Below are positions 5,824-5,883 of a DNA stretch of 5,883 nucleotides, in pieces. The translations under genes were made by a program, and so were the position numbers. The DNA comes from Geobacter sp. UBA6802 (lineage in GTDB: Bacteria; Desulfobacterota; Desulfuromonadia; Geobacterales; Pseudopelobacteraceae). The stretch lies in assembly GCA_002452325.1 (NCBI GenBank), contig DKFG01000015.1:931-6813 (forward strand), written 5' to 3'. Within the stretch, counting starts at the first letter, position 1, and each line of letters opens with the position of its first letter. The notes beneath the pieces were generated by a model, which made no database searches, was not told the origin of the DNA, and saw only the letters and a list, made by a program, of their open reading frames with translations.

Positions 5824-5848
5824 AGGGCGGTGAGGTTCCGTCCGCCCT
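5824..5848. repeat. 7-bp GC-rich hairpin upstream of the DUF512 gene
   Basis: AGGGCGG (5824-5830) pairs with CCGCCCT (5842-5848) around an 11-base loop. Neither strand has a T-run after it, so it is not a standard terminator. It lies 37 bases upstream of the DUF512 start codon, just past the candidate stop of the next gene. It could be a Rho-assisted terminator, an attenuator or an mRNA-stabilising structure. Confidence 0.5.
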
Positions 5849-5853
5849 GGCTG

Positions 5854-5883
5854 TCAGGGGTGATGGTGCAGGCGGAAGGTGCC
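5854..5883 (-). CDS. Possible last codons of an upstream leftward gene (partial)
   Basis: On the minus strand one frame reads nine sense codons (GTFRLHHHP) and then a TGA at 5854-5856. The gap of 66 bases to the DUF512 start and the hairpin in between would fit the end of a neighbouring gene in the same direction. Nine codons are too few to identify a protein, and at least one other frame is also open across this edge, so this is a tentative call. Confidence 0.25.
   Translation of the reverse strand, partial: GTFRLHHHP

Noticed and set aside
1..5883. CRISPR array, tandem repeats, toxin-antitoxin pair or retron-like element
   Set aside because: No regularly spaced repeats, no paired small genes with suitable signals and no reverse transcriptase were seen on either strand.

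Overview
The window looks like a chromosomal segment of a moderately GC-rich Gram-negative bacterium. A Geobacter/Trichlorobacter-type member of the Desulfuromonadota/Geobacterales is my best guess. It rests on remembered resemblance of the IS4-type transposase, the PDZ–radical SAM–DUF512 protein and the cyclophilin to Geobacter homologues, not on a search.

Layout. At the left edge (1-20) is the 3' end of a tRNA gene, probably tRNA-Asn, followed by a strong intrinsic terminator (28-60). Then come about 230 bases without a convincing gene, containing a 10-bp hairpin and a short open stretch that may be debris. A decayed IS4-family insertion sequence occupies 291-1450. It has clear 17-bp terminal inverted repeats, but its leftward transposase is broken by an internal deletion, a TA insertion and a nonsense codon, and no target-site duplication is visible. 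After the IS, a leftward gene (1502-2674) encodes a two-domain protein with a DUF2201-like metallopeptidase-like N-terminus and a VWA-like C-terminus (COG3864 type). Divergent from it is a rightward cytosolic cyclophilin-type peptidyl-prolyl isomerase (2807-3322) ending at a strong terminator. That terminator separates it from a convergent leftward pair: a PDZ–radical SAM–DUF512 protein (4450-5787) followed, 46 bases downstream, by a CsgG/TolB-like outer-membrane lipoprotein (3405-4403). The right edge holds a hairpin and possibly the last codons of another leftward gene.

How the genes relate. No single pathway ties them together. The 2675-2806 interval is a divergent promoter region serving the VWA gene and the isomerase. 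The DUF512 and lipoprotein genes are probably co-transcribed. The tRNA-flanking part looks like an eroded mobile-DNA zone.

I do not see a complete new system. The points most worth a second look are the DUF2201-like protein whose HExxH motif seems to have lost its glutamate while keeping three histidines, its possibly leaderless promoter, the triply damaged IS without target duplication, and the pairing of a radical SAM enzyme with an envelope lipoprotein.
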